Of a DNA stretch of 64,000 nt, positions 24,099 through 31,689 are shown piece by piece. A program made the translations under genes and the position numbers. The DNA comes from Paenibacillus roseus (GTDB lineage Bacteria > Bacillota > Bacilli > Paenibacillales > Paenibacillaceae). The number at the start of each line of letters is the position of its first letter. Position 1 is the stretch's first letter. The DNA is taken from assembly GCF_016424485.1 (NCBI RefSeq), contig NZ_JAELUP010000027.1:1-64000 (forward strand), read 5' to 3'. Below the pieces are notes generated by a model, which had not been told where the DNA came from, did no database searches, and saw only the letters and a program-made list of their open reading frames with translations.

Positions 24099-24974
24099 AT
24101 GACGCAGTTGGAGCAGTATACAAATAATCGGGCGCGTATGCTCATCGCCTGTCCAGACCGTCCGGGAATCGTGGCCGCGGTATCGCAGTTTTTATACGAG
24201 CATGGCGCTAATATTATTCAATCGGATCAATATACGATGGACCCTGAGGGCGGCATGTTCTTTATCCGCTTCGAATTTGAACTGAATCATATGGACAAGG
24301 AGCTTCCGATTCTTCAGGAGGACTTCACCCGAGTCGCAGACCGTTTCGATATGAAATGGCATACGTTCCGCGCCAGCCGCAAAAAACGCCTCGCCATCTT
24401 CGTATCCAAGGAAGATCATTGTCTGCTTGAGCTGTTGTGGCAGTGGAAAGCCGGCGACCTGGATGCCGATATTGCCATGGTCATCAGCAACCATAATGAT
24501 ATGCGCAAGGTGGTCGAGTCCTTCGGCATTCCGTACCACCATGTTCCGGTAACGCCGGAAACAAAGGCTGAGGCCGAGAAGAAACATCTGGAGATTATCG
24601 GCGACAAGGCGGATTTGATCGTGCTGGCACGGTATATGCAAATTATTCCGCCGAAATTTATCGAGCATTTCCCTAACCGTATTATTAATATTCACCATTC
24701 TTTCCTTCCGGCATTCATCGGAGGCAGTCCTTACGCTCAAGCTTATAAGCGCGGAGTGAAAATTATCGGGGCGACTGCGCATTATGTAACAGAGGAACTG
24801 GATGGAGGACCGATTATTGAGCAGGACGTTCAACGCGTAAGCCACCGTGACAATGTGGAAAATCTGAAACGGATTGGCCGAACAATCGAGAGAATTGTAC
24901 TTGCCCGCGCAGTGAAATGGCATATTGAAGATAGAGTGCTTGTTCATCAGAACAAAACGGTCGTTTTTAACTAG
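24099..24974 (+). CDS. purU: Formyltetrahydrofolate deformylase
   Basis: 291 residues. The N-terminal ACT domain (about 10-85, beginning LIACPDRPGIVAAVS) is followed by a formyltransferase-fold hydrolase with the catalytic region NIHHSFLPAF and the conserved GATAHYVTEELDGGPII. The enzyme releases formate from 10-formyl-THF and balances one-carbon pools. GGAGGAAC lies upstream and a perfect-palindrome terminator downstream. Confidence 0.95.
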   Translation: MTQLEQYTNNRARMLIACPDRPGIVAAVSQFLYEHGANIIQSDQYTMDPEGGMFFIRFEFELNHMDKELPILQEDFTRVADRFDMKWHTFRASRKKRLAIFVSKEDHCLLELLWQWKAGDLDADIAMVISNHNDMRKVVESFGIPYHHVPVTPETKAEAEKKHLEIIGDKADLIVLARYMQIIPPKFIEHFPNRIINIHHSFLPAFIGGSPYAQAYKRGVKIIGATAHYVTEELDGGPIIEQDVQRVSHRDNVENLKRIGRTIERIVLARAVKWHIEDRVLVHQNKTVVFN

Positions 24975-24984
24975 CTTAACCAAG

Positions 24985-25015
24985 GCTGCAAGGGAATTCC
25001 CTTGCAGCTTTTTTT
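24985..25015 (+). terminator. Terminator of purU
   Basis: A perfect 24-bp palindrome (12-bp arms, GCTGCAAGGGAA and its complement, 24985-25008), followed by seven T. Confidence 0.92.
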
Positions 25016-25218
25016 GTAAACAAACCATAAAGAATAAACGGAACAAACTAAAACCAGTGCATGACAGACAGGAGAGAGTGTGGATTCGAATACACAAATT
25101 AGGGAGGCTGATCTGAACGGTTATCCTCTTTAAAAGGAGAGCAAGCACTAATTTTGGTTTTGAGCCAAATAAACCGCTTAGACTATCTTTTTATCGACCC
25201 GAAAGAGGAACCCGTTAC

Positions 25219-25857
25219 CTACTGCCGGACGGGCTTCTTGTATACCGTTCGGATCACGAACTCAGCCGCCAGCAAGAGCAGGACAATCGTACTGTAGATG
25301 CTAATCGTATAACTGGTAGCATAGGTCAATCCGAAGCTTTTTTGCAGCACAAAGTTCAGCAGGTGAATCAGCATATTGGTAAAGCAAAAGGCGTAGCTGC
25401 GGACCATCCATTTCCGATGGCTGTGAATCTGCTTCTTTTTTATTTTCACAAGGGCAACGACGGTCAAAAAGAACCATAGAATGTTCATGAAATTGAAGGC
25501 AATGCTCGAAGCTTTGCCTCCGGTGGCGTAAGGAGCCATATAGCCGGAAGTCAGGTCGATGATCAGGACGGCGGCCAGATACAAGTATCCGTTGATCCGG
25601 TGGAACTTGGGGTACTGCCTCAGCACCCGACCGGAAAAATTAACCGCTCCAGTCAGCATCGCGATACAAGCGAACATGACATGAACATACATAACCTTGA
25701 GCCAGACAACGGTGGAAAAAGCTTGGGCAAGATTGGTCTTGTTGCTTAAAAAGGCAGTTGCCTGCGGATCGTGAATAAAGTTGTAGTATAAGGTGTACAG
25801 AACGAATCCCAGGGTAACCGTCAGCATCAGCCTGTACGCCAGCTTGCTTGTGTGCAT
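25219..25857 (-). CDS. DUF2306 family membrane protein
   Basis: 212 residues with about six predicted helices. The conserved WLKVMYVHV, KFHRINGYLY and HSHRKWMVRSYA motifs place histidines at helix ends, as in DUF2306, a family resembling small b-type haem membrane proteins; haem binding is inference. AGAGG lies 10 nt before the ATG. A TetR-type operator overlaps its predicted transcription start. Confidence 0.78.
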   Translation of the reverse strand: MHTSKLAYRLMLTVTLGFVLYTLYYNFIHDPQATAFLSNKTNLAQAFSTVVWLKVMYVHVMFACIAMLTGAVNFSGRVLRQYPKFHRINGYLYLAAVLIIDLTSGYMAPYATGGKASSIAFNFMNILWFFLTVVALVKIKKKQIHSHRKWMVRSYAFCFTNMLIHLLNFVLQKSFGLTYATSYTISIYSTIVLLLLAAEFVIRTVYKKPVRQ

Positions 25858-25886
25858 CGTTAATTCGACCTCTTTTGCTTAAATAG

Positions 25887-25914
25887 TACCGGACCGACCG
25901 GTATTTTTATTATA
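25887..25914 (-). promoter_or_regulatory. TetR-type operator and -10 box of the DUF2306 gene
   Basis: The inverted repeat TACCGG-N5-CCGGTA (25887-25903) lies just downstream of a minus-strand TATAAT (25909-25914), covering the expected start of transcription. ACCGACCGGT-like palindromes are common TetR-family operators. No TetR gene is present in the window, and no convincing -35 is seen. Confidence 0.45.
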
Positions 25915-25999
25915 AATGGAGTTCAGCCGAATTCGCGAAGCAATTGTTACAGATTAAAGCCAATTCCTGCTGCACTGCAGGGAAACAGGAGGCTGCGGA

Positions 26000-26028
26000 T
26001 TGGCCTTGCCGCTTGAAACTGATACAAT
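26000..26028 (+). promoter_or_regulatory. Sigma-A promoter upstream of the two-component system
   Basis: TTGGCC (26000-26005), 17-bp spacer, TACAAT (26023-26028). A start near 26034 gives an 80-nt leader that ends in the terminator at 26092-26115. Confidence 0.55.
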
Positions 26029-26091
26029 CAGAACATAAGACCATCAGGGCGAAAAGGATTGTTATAAAATCATACTCATGAATGCCTCCCG

Positions 26092-26115
26092 AAGCTCCGT
26101 GAAGGAGCTTTTTTT
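26092..26115 (+). terminator. Leader terminator before the response regulator
   Basis: AAGCTCC (26092-26098), loop GTGAA, GGAGCTT (26104-26110), then a run of T to 26115. It lies between the promoter and the gene start at 26169, so it can only be an attenuator or the end of a small RNA. Confidence 0.8.
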
Positions 26116-26168
26116 CCGCAGCAGAGCGTTCATAGTTTAATATGGAAGTGAAGGGGAACACGAACGAT

Positions 26169-26846
26169 ATGACCAAAATATTGATTGTTGACGATGATGC
26201 GCATATCCGCGAGCTGATCGCTCTGTTTCTGCATAACGAAGGCTTTGAAGCCTTAGAGTCATCAAATGGGGTCGAGGCGCTAGCTGCAATGAGCAGTTCG
26301 GCAGTGGATCTGGTCATTCTGGATATAATGATGCCCCGAATGGACGGATGGGACCTGTGCAGGGAAATCCGCAACAGGTACCCGGATATGCCGCTGCTCA
26401 TGGTGACGGCCAAAGGCGAATCCGCTCAAAAGGTAAAAGGGTTTCAACTGGGGACGGACGACTATTTGACAAAGCCCTTTGACCCTATGGAATTGGTTAT
26501 GCGGGTAAAAGCCCTGATGAAGCGATATCGGCTTTCTTCCTCCCAAAGTGTAAAAATAGGCCGAATGGAATTGAACCGCAATACCTTCAAGGTACTGCGG
26601 GATCAGGAGGAATTGTCGCTGCCTCTTAAAGAATTTGAGCTATTGTTCAAACTTGCTAGCTATCCGGGGCAGATTTTTACCAGAGAGCAGCTAATTGTGC
26701 AAATCTGGGGGGTTGATTACGAAGGAGACGACCGAACCGTTGATGTTCATATCAGGAGGCTGCGTGAGAGATTTGCCGGGGAAAGTACCTATTTTCAGAT
26801 TGAGACAGCTAGAAGCCTTGGCTACCGGCTTGTGGTCAAAGCATGA
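26169..26846 (+). CDS. OmpR-family response regulator
   Basis: 225 residues. The receiver domain (1-118) has the acidic pair in VDDD, the phosphorylated Asp52 in VILDIMM, and Lys in YLTKPFDP; a winged-helix DNA-binding domain follows (about 128-225, with RTVDVHIRRLRERF). The ATG at 26169 gives the normal family length, with AAGGGG upstream; an earlier in-frame ATG has no ribosome site. Its stop overlaps the kinase start by 4 bp, so the two form a pair. Confidence 0.93.
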   Translation: MTKILIVDDDAHIRELIALFLHNEGFEALESSNGVEALAAMSSSAVDLVILDIMMPRMDGWDLCREIRNRYPDMPLLMVTAKGESAQKVKGFQLGTDDYLTKPFDPMELVMRVKALMKRYRLSSSQSVKIGRMELNRNTFKVLRDQEELSLPLKEFELLFKLASYPGQIFTREQLIVQIWGVDYEGDDRTVDVHIRRLRERFAGESTYFQIETARSLGYRLVVKA

Positions 26847-28228
26847 TCAGGACACTGTATATCCGCGTCGTCCTTACTTTCCTGGCCGTGATTATCATTG
26901 CGCTGGTATCGTCGTTTCTGGTCAGTTTCATGATTTTCCAAAAGGAATTGAAGGACATTCAGATCAAGGAAATGACAACTGCGGCAGAGGATATGATTCG
27001 GGTCTATCAGCAGACGCCGGATAAGGACCAGGACCCTTTTATGATGAATATTGTCAAGCTGCTGTCTTTTCCGGCCCGGATATACAATGCGGAAGGCGAA
27101 GTGAAGGTGTATGGATGGACCCCGGATAAAAAAGGTCAGGGAGTTTTGCCCGAGCATGTGCAGCAGGTGCTGTCCGGAAAGCCCTACTGGTCAGAGCACG
27201 ACAACGAGATTAAGTTTGGCGGCCTGCCCTTTGAATACAAAGGCGAGTCTTATGCGCTTTTTATCAAGCCGACTGGCCAAAATGCGAATACAATTATCAG
27301 ACTGTTTTTTACGATACTTGGACTTGTGCTTGGCATTGGAAGCTTATGTATTCTGATTGCGGCAAGATATCTCGTGAAGCCGCTCAAAGTAATGACCAAG
27401 GCTACCAAGCGTCTGGCTAAGGGCGATTTTGATGTTGAACTGCAAATGAAGCGCAAAGACGAATTCGGGACATTGGCCCAAAGCTTCGATGAGATGGCAA
27501 AAGAGCTCAAACAACTTGAGCAGATGAGACAGGATTTCGTCTCTAATGTATCTCATGAGATTCAATCTCCATTAACGTCAATTTCCGGCTTCGCCAAGGC
27601 GTTGAAGCTGGACAATTTGGTGACGGAAGAGAAGCGGAATCATTATCTGGACATCATTTTGAAAGAAAGCGAGCGGCTGTCCCGTCTTAGCGATAACTTG
27701 CTCAAGCTGGCGTCATTGGACTCCAGGCAGCATCCCTTCCAGTTGCAAACGTTCAATCTGGATGAGCAGATACGACAAATCATGGTTGTATGTGAGCCGT
27801 TATGCAAAGCTAAAAACATTCAGATGGACCTCTGGTCCCCTCCGGCCCTCAAAATCACAGCGGATGCGGATCAGTTGAACCAGGTATGGATGAATCTGAT
27901 TGGCAACAGCATAAAGTTTACACCGGAAGGCGGACATATTCTGATTGATATCCGGTGCAATACCGAAGAATATATCGTCACAATTAAAGATTCCGGCATT
28001 GGCATCGCTGTGGAGGAACTCAAGCATATATTCGAGCGTTTCTATAAAACGGACCGTTCGCGTGATCGTGCGATTAATGGCAATGGACTGGGGCTGGCGA
28101 TTGTAAAGAAAATTATTTCCCTTCATCATGGTCGTATTGAAGCCAAAAGCAGTATCGGAGAAGGGTCAACCTTCGTTGTCACTCTTCCGAGGGTATTCTC
28201 CACATCAGACTCAGCCGCCAAATTGTGA
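26843..28228 (+). CDS. Sensor histidine kinase
   Basis: 461 residues. Helix 1 is at about 9-31, an extracytoplasmic sensor at ~35-150, helix 2 at ~152-176, HAMP to ~228, then HisKA with phosphorylated H238 in SHEIQSPLTS and an HATPase domain with NGNGLGLAIVKK. The usual HELRTPL core is changed to HEIQSPL, seen in some Firmicute kinases. It pairs with the overlapping response regulator. The signal is unknown. A strong terminator follows. Confidence 0.93.
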   Translation: MIRTLYIRVVLTFLAVIIIALVSSFLVSFMIFQKELKDIQIKEMTTAAEDMIRVYQQTPDKDQDPFMMNIVKLLSFPARIYNAEGEVKVYGWTPDKKGQGVLPEHVQQVLSGKPYWSEHDNEIKFGGLPFEYKGESYALFIKPTGQNANTIIRLFFTILGLVLGIGSLCILIAARYLVKPLKVMTKATKRLAKGDFDVELQMKRKDEFGTLAQSFDEMAKELKQLEQMRQDFVSNVSHEIQSPLTSISGFAKALKLDNLVTEEKRNHYLDIILKESERLSRLSDNLLKLASLDSRQHPFQLQTFNLDEQIRQIMVVCEPLCKAKNIQMDLWSPPALKITADADQLNQVWMNLIGNSIKFTPEGGHILIDIRCNTEEYIVTIKDSGIGIAVEELKHIFERFYKTDRSRDRAINGNGLGLAIVKKIISLHHGRIEAKSSIGEGSTFVVTLPRVFSTSDSAAKL

Positions 28229-28253
28229 CCATTACGATACAGTCATTTAAGGG

Positions 28254-28287
28254 ACAGGTCAGTCCAAGTATGGGCTGGCCTGTTTTT
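28254..28287 (+). terminator. Terminator after the histidine kinase
   Basis: A 12-bp stem, ACAGGTCAGTCC with GGGCTGGCCTGT (two G-T pairs), and then five T. Its position shows that the next gene does not start at the open GTG at 28225. Confidence 0.85.
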
Positions 28288-28386
28288 CAATTTTACGTTG
28301 CAGCGATGTCCGAATTCATGCTCCGTTCATATTTTTCTAATATGCTGACGGCATTAAAAGCAAATTATATCCGGTTGGGGGCATAC

Positions 28387-30114
28387 ATGATGGAAGTCGT
28401 CGTTGGAGTAGTAGATTCATTCAAGTGGTTTACCGTTTTTACCATGCTTCTATGTATATTGAATGTGGTCATACTGATCGGGTGTGCGTTGCCGTTACGC
28501 AAACGTTACAGATGGTTCGGTTTTTTGCCGGGACTTGGAATTCTGATCGCAGCAGCAAGCATGATCTATGGGGACTTCTCTCTGACAGCTCTTGTGCTTT
28601 ACGGTTTGACTGGCATTATTTTCATAGGTACATTGAAATTGACCTGCCATGCTTTCAAGCGAGGGAAGGGGAAGTCCAGCCCAGGCAAAAGAGGCCCCGT
28701 GCTTGCCGCAACAATCGCAGCCTTGTGTGTGCTTGGGCTGGCTCCTATTGTGTTGGCATTACTATACGCAGGTGAAACGCGCTATAATCCGGTGAGCGAG
28801 CTCGGTTCAATGAGCTACTCCCAAGCATTCACGGCGATGAATGACAGATTGTCGCGGGAGTACCCGTTTGGAGCTTGGAAGCAAATAGATTGGGAGCAGT
28901 TGGAGAAGCAGTATAAGCCTATTTTCGAACAAGCGGATCAGGAGCAGGACAAGACGCTCTATTATAAAACGCTTCGTCATTATTTGTTCGGGTTCCGGGA
29001 CGGACATGTGCGGATTGTCAATGAGCGGTTGTTTGATGGCAATGATATATTTAAAAGAGAAGCCGGTGGCGGCTTTGGCCTTAGCGCGGCGCAATTGGAT
29101 ACCGGTAAAATCAGGGTAACGCTGGTAGTGAAGGACTCGCCTGCTGACAAAAGCGGAATCAAAACGGGCGCAGAGCTTCTCACCTGGGACGGAATTGCTG
29201 CCACAGAGGCCTTTAATGAGGCGAGCTGGAGCGAGACGCCTGCCGCAACGGATGAAGTCAAGCGCATAAACCAGGGGCGGTTTATGGTGCGCGGAGTTGT
29301 CGGTCAAACGGTACAGGTCGAGTTCCAAAACATCGGAGAACAGGAAACCAGTCGAGCAGAGCTTATCGCGTACGATGATCAGTTTGAGACGCTTAAGCAA
29401 ACCAGGCCCAAGCTGAAAAAGGAGGATGCGCCGCTTGAAGCTAAGATGCTGGATAATGGCTATGGTTATATGAAAATCAGACATTTCCTTGCGGAAGAGA
29501 TTTTTACCGGACCGGGCCAGACCGTTGAGCAGCAACTGCGGTTATTCCAGGCCAACCAGGCAAAGGGAGTCATCCTTGATCTTCGGGATAATCCGGGAGG
29601 CGCGGATCAACTGGCCGCCAAATTAGCGGAATATTTTACAAGCGACAAGACCTTTTATGAACATGCCAGCTATTACAATCGAAATAGAGGCGAATTCGAA
29701 CTGAATCGGCCCGAGACGAGGTATGTTAACCCGTCAACCAAGGTTAATTTTACTGGCAAAATTGCCATCCTGATCAACAATAGAACAGCAAGTTCGGGAG
29801 AAGGGGTCCCCTTAGTATTGAAAGGCCGGTCGAATGTGAAAATTGTCGGGTTTACCTCTACAGCAGCGTCCTTTGGTCTGTTGTCGGCGCCGATTGAATT
29901 TGAAATGCCGGAAGGATACGTCGTGCAATTCCCGGACGGCAGATCGCTGAACTACAGTCAAATCATTCAAGTTGACAGTGACTATAACGGGAAGGGCGGC
30001 GTTGCCCCTGATGTTAAGGTCCCGCTCAATGAAGAAACCTTCCGGCAAAAATATATGGATGGACAGGACGTTGAGCTGAATTATGCGATAGAAGCTTTGG
30101 AACAGATAAAGTGA
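28387..30114 (+). CDS. Membrane-anchored S41 family peptidase
   Basis: 575 residues from the ATG at 28387 (GGGGG 5 nt upstream). Four predicted helices lie in the first ~130 residues, then an extracytoplasmic part: a helical region, a PDZ-like domain (GGGFGLSAAQLD through GAELLTWDGI) and an S41 protease domain with VILDLRDNPGG and the nucleophile in TASSGEG (about 468-474). The substrate is unknown. The frame is open back to 28225, but that stretch contains the kinase terminator. Position behind the two-component system suggests a functional link. Confidence 0.82.
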   Translation: MMEVVVGVVDSFKWFTVFTMLLCILNVVILIGCALPLRKRYRWFGFLPGLGILIAAASMIYGDFSLTALVLYGLTGIIFIGTLKLTCHAFKRGKGKSSPGKRGPVLAATIAALCVLGLAPIVLALLYAGETRYNPVSELGSMSYSQAFTAMNDRLSREYPFGAWKQIDWEQLEKQYKPIFEQADQEQDKTLYYKTLRHYLFGFRDGHVRIVNERLFDGNDIFKREAGGGFGLSAAQLDTGKIRVTLVVKDSPADKSGIKTGAELLTWDGIAATEAFNEASWSETPAATDEVKRINQGRFMVRGVVGQTVQVEFQNIGEQETSRAELIAYDDQFETLKQTRPKLKKEDAPLEAKMLDNGYGYMKIRHFLAEEIFTGPGQTVEQQLRLFQANQAKGVILDLRDNPGGADQLAAKLAEYFTSDKTFYEHASYYNRNRGEFELNRPETRYVNPSTKVNFTGKIAILINNRTASSGEGVPLVLKGRSNVKIVGFTSTAASFGLLSAPIEFEMPEGYVVQFPDGRSLNYSQIIQVDSDYNGKGGVAPDVKVPLNEETFRQKYMDGQDVELNYAIEALEQIK

Positions 30115-30158
30115 TCCTAGTTGTGATGCCAGCTCGTATGACAATTGCATGTGCATGT

Positions 30159-30860
30159 TTATTTGATAAAGACGCCTCCGAACGGCAGCACTTCCCGCAG
30201 GGTACGGCGGATAAAACCATCCTGGCGAAGCTGTCCTTCGAGCTGCGGATCTGTTGAAGCGCCGGTCTGGATTAATACGGGGCCTGATCCTTTCAGCTCC
30301 CACTGTACCCGCATATGCTGACTGGCAAGTGAATTGCCGTAGACACTCAGTTTGATTTGGGCTTTTTCAGGATAGGCAAGCAGGCAGCCGGCATCCACGT
30401 AAAGCGGCGTATCCTCATCCAGTTCCAGCGACTCCATGAAGCCGGTAGACAGAAGACCGAGGAAGCCGGGGCCGGTAAATTTGGTACGGACCCATTCTTT
30501 AGTAATGAGTGCATTTTTGAATGATTGCAGCCGGTTTTGCATCAGCATGCCGTCAGAGAAAAACAGAACGCTGCGAAAATCAAACAGCAGATTGCTTTCT
30601 TGGTCAATCGGCACCACATGCAGCTTGCATACGGGCGGCAGTGCGATCAGCAGTTCTGCCGGGCCGGTTATTTTGGAACGAATCCATCTTCGCTTCCGGT
30701 ACATGCCCTTAATGTCCATAAACCGATCCTCGCGGCCGGCGGGCTGTCCTTTGTAGGCGATAATTTGGTTCGGATGCAGCACATGCAGCTTGTCCTTGTC
30801 CGTCAGCTTGACATTCAGGTGGCCGCTTTGCGTATGCTCGTTGGCTCCGCTGAATTGCAC
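30159..30860 (-). CDS. AIM24 family protein
   Basis: 233 residues, all-beta in appearance. It has the segments HVLHPNQIIAYKG, GPGFLGLLSTG and the C-terminal VDAGCLLAY region typical of the AIM24/TIGR00266 group. Its bacterial function is unclear. The GTG start at 30860 has AAGGAG upstream, partly inside the end of the preceding gene, to which it is coupled. Converges with the S41 gene, and no terminator is visible in the 44-nt gap. Confidence 0.75.
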   Translation of the reverse strand: MQFSGANEHTQSGHLNVKLTDKDKLHVLHPNQIIAYKGQPAGREDRFMDIKGMYRKRRWIRSKITGPAELLIALPPVCKLHVVPIDQESNLLFDFRSVLFFSDGMLMQNRLQSFKNALITKEWVRTKFTGPGFLGLLSTGFMESLELDEDTPLYVDAGCLLAYPEKAQIKLSVYGNSLASQHMRVQWELKGSGPVLIQTGASTDPQLEGQLRQDGFIRRTLREVLPFGGVFIK

Positions 30861-30867
30861 GCTAGCT

Positions 30868-31347
30868 TCAACTCCTTCGTTTTGCCTTCACCAGGCGCAT
30901 CGTTCCTCTCTCCCGGCGCCATATGAGGATACGGACGATTCTCATAGCAAGAAAGCCGGCAATAAGAATACCTGCAATGGCGAGAGATACGGTTAACATG
31001 TTACGGATGAATGCTGATTTACCCTGTTCCTGCTCTTCCAGTTGCGCCAGCCTCTCTGCAAGGCTGCGATTCTGTTCAGCCAGCCGCTCGTTCTCTGCCA
31101 GCCATTTGCGCTGCTCCTCAGCCAGTCGCCTGCTGCTCTCCACCGCTTCTTTGCGTACAGCCTCCAGTTCCTGCTGCTGCTGGCGGATGAGATTTTCATA
31201 GCTCTCCTGAAATTCCTCCAGCTTCTCCGGCGCTTTGTAGATATCCCGCATCCGATCGAACCAGCCCGCTTCGGCAGTAGCGGGAGCAATTCCCGCGGCG
31301 AGCAGGAAATACAGAGGAAGTGCCACCATCCAACGTTTTAATATCAT
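30868..31347 (-). CDS. Exported coiled-coil protein with C-terminal membrane helix
   Basis: 159 residues. A signal peptide ends near ATAEA; a coiled coil with Glu/Gln/Arg/Leu heptads covers about 40-110; one membrane helix (about 115-138, LTVSLAIAGILIAGFLAM) precedes a basic tail. The family is not recognised. The ATG at 31347 has AGAGG upstream. It stops 7 nt before the AIM24 start, so the two are one operon and may act together. Confidence 0.65.
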   Translation of the reverse strand: MILKRWMVALPLYFLLAAGIAPATAEAGWFDRMRDIYKAPEKLEEFQESYENLIRQQQQELEAVRKEAVESSRRLAEEQRKWLAENERLAEQNRSLAERLAQLEEQEQGKSAFIRNMLTVSLAIAGILIAGFLAMRIVRILIWRRERGTMRLVKAKRRS

Positions 31348-31472
31348 GTGGGCGATCACCTCTTACAGCTTATTCTACCTGTTTTTACGACGATCTTCTA
31401 CAAGCGTTGCGCTTACGGTTAGAGACGCAATTGGCGTGGGGATGTTGCAGCTTCATCATTTATGAATTAGTA

Positions 31473-31501
31473 TGGAAAACCGTACGGCCAAATGGTACAA
31501 T
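31473..31501 (+). promoter_or_regulatory. Candidate promoter of tkt
   Basis: A weak -35 TGGAAA, 17-bp spacer, and an extended -10 TGGTACAAT. It gives a leader of about 180 nt. Confidence 0.5.
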
Positions 31502-31562
31502 ATTTCAAAGTGATTGCGTCGAATCCGGCGTAAACCTGAAGATTTTCAAGCATAATTTTGAC

Positions 31563-31608
31563 AAATACAAGAAGGCCGAGAGACAACGTTCGATGCCGGC
31601 TTGTATTT
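31563..31608 (+). promoter_or_regulatory. Stem-loop in the tkt leader
   Basis: AAATACAAG (31563-31571) pairs perfectly with CTTGTATTT (31600-31608), with a further GGC/GCC pair inside and a loop of about 20 nt. No T-run follows. Possible regulatory RNA element or protein site. Confidence 0.4.
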
Positions 31609-31689
31609 CTGCGCGAAGCTTGTCTTTGAGTCACAGCATGCGCAATATGCAAAATGTTTAGGCAATCAGGAATAGGAGGAAGCAACACA

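Larger units (their letters stand above)
25858..26168. other. Intergenic region between DUF2306 and the two-component system
   Basis: About 310 bp. It holds the DUF2306 promoter/operator on the minus strand and a promoter-terminator pair on the plus strand (26000-26115) upstream of the response regulator. A minus-strand open frame here overlaps the response regulator gene antisense and is not called. Confidence 0.55.
31348..31689. other. Leader region of tkt
   Basis: About 340 bp with a plus-strand promoter (31473-31501, TGGAAA, 17 bp, extended TGGTACAAT) and a long stem-loop (31563-31608) in the transcript. A 113-codon open frame overlaps the region but shows no family features. Confidence 0.5.

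Noticed and set aside
24192..25148. 318-codon minus-strand frame over purU
   Set aside because: Antisense to purU and crosses its terminator; composition is that of a shadow frame.
28225..28386. Start of the S41 protease at the GTG overlapping the kinase stop
   Set aside because: The kinase terminator lies inside this stretch and there is no ribosome site; the ATG at 28387 has one.
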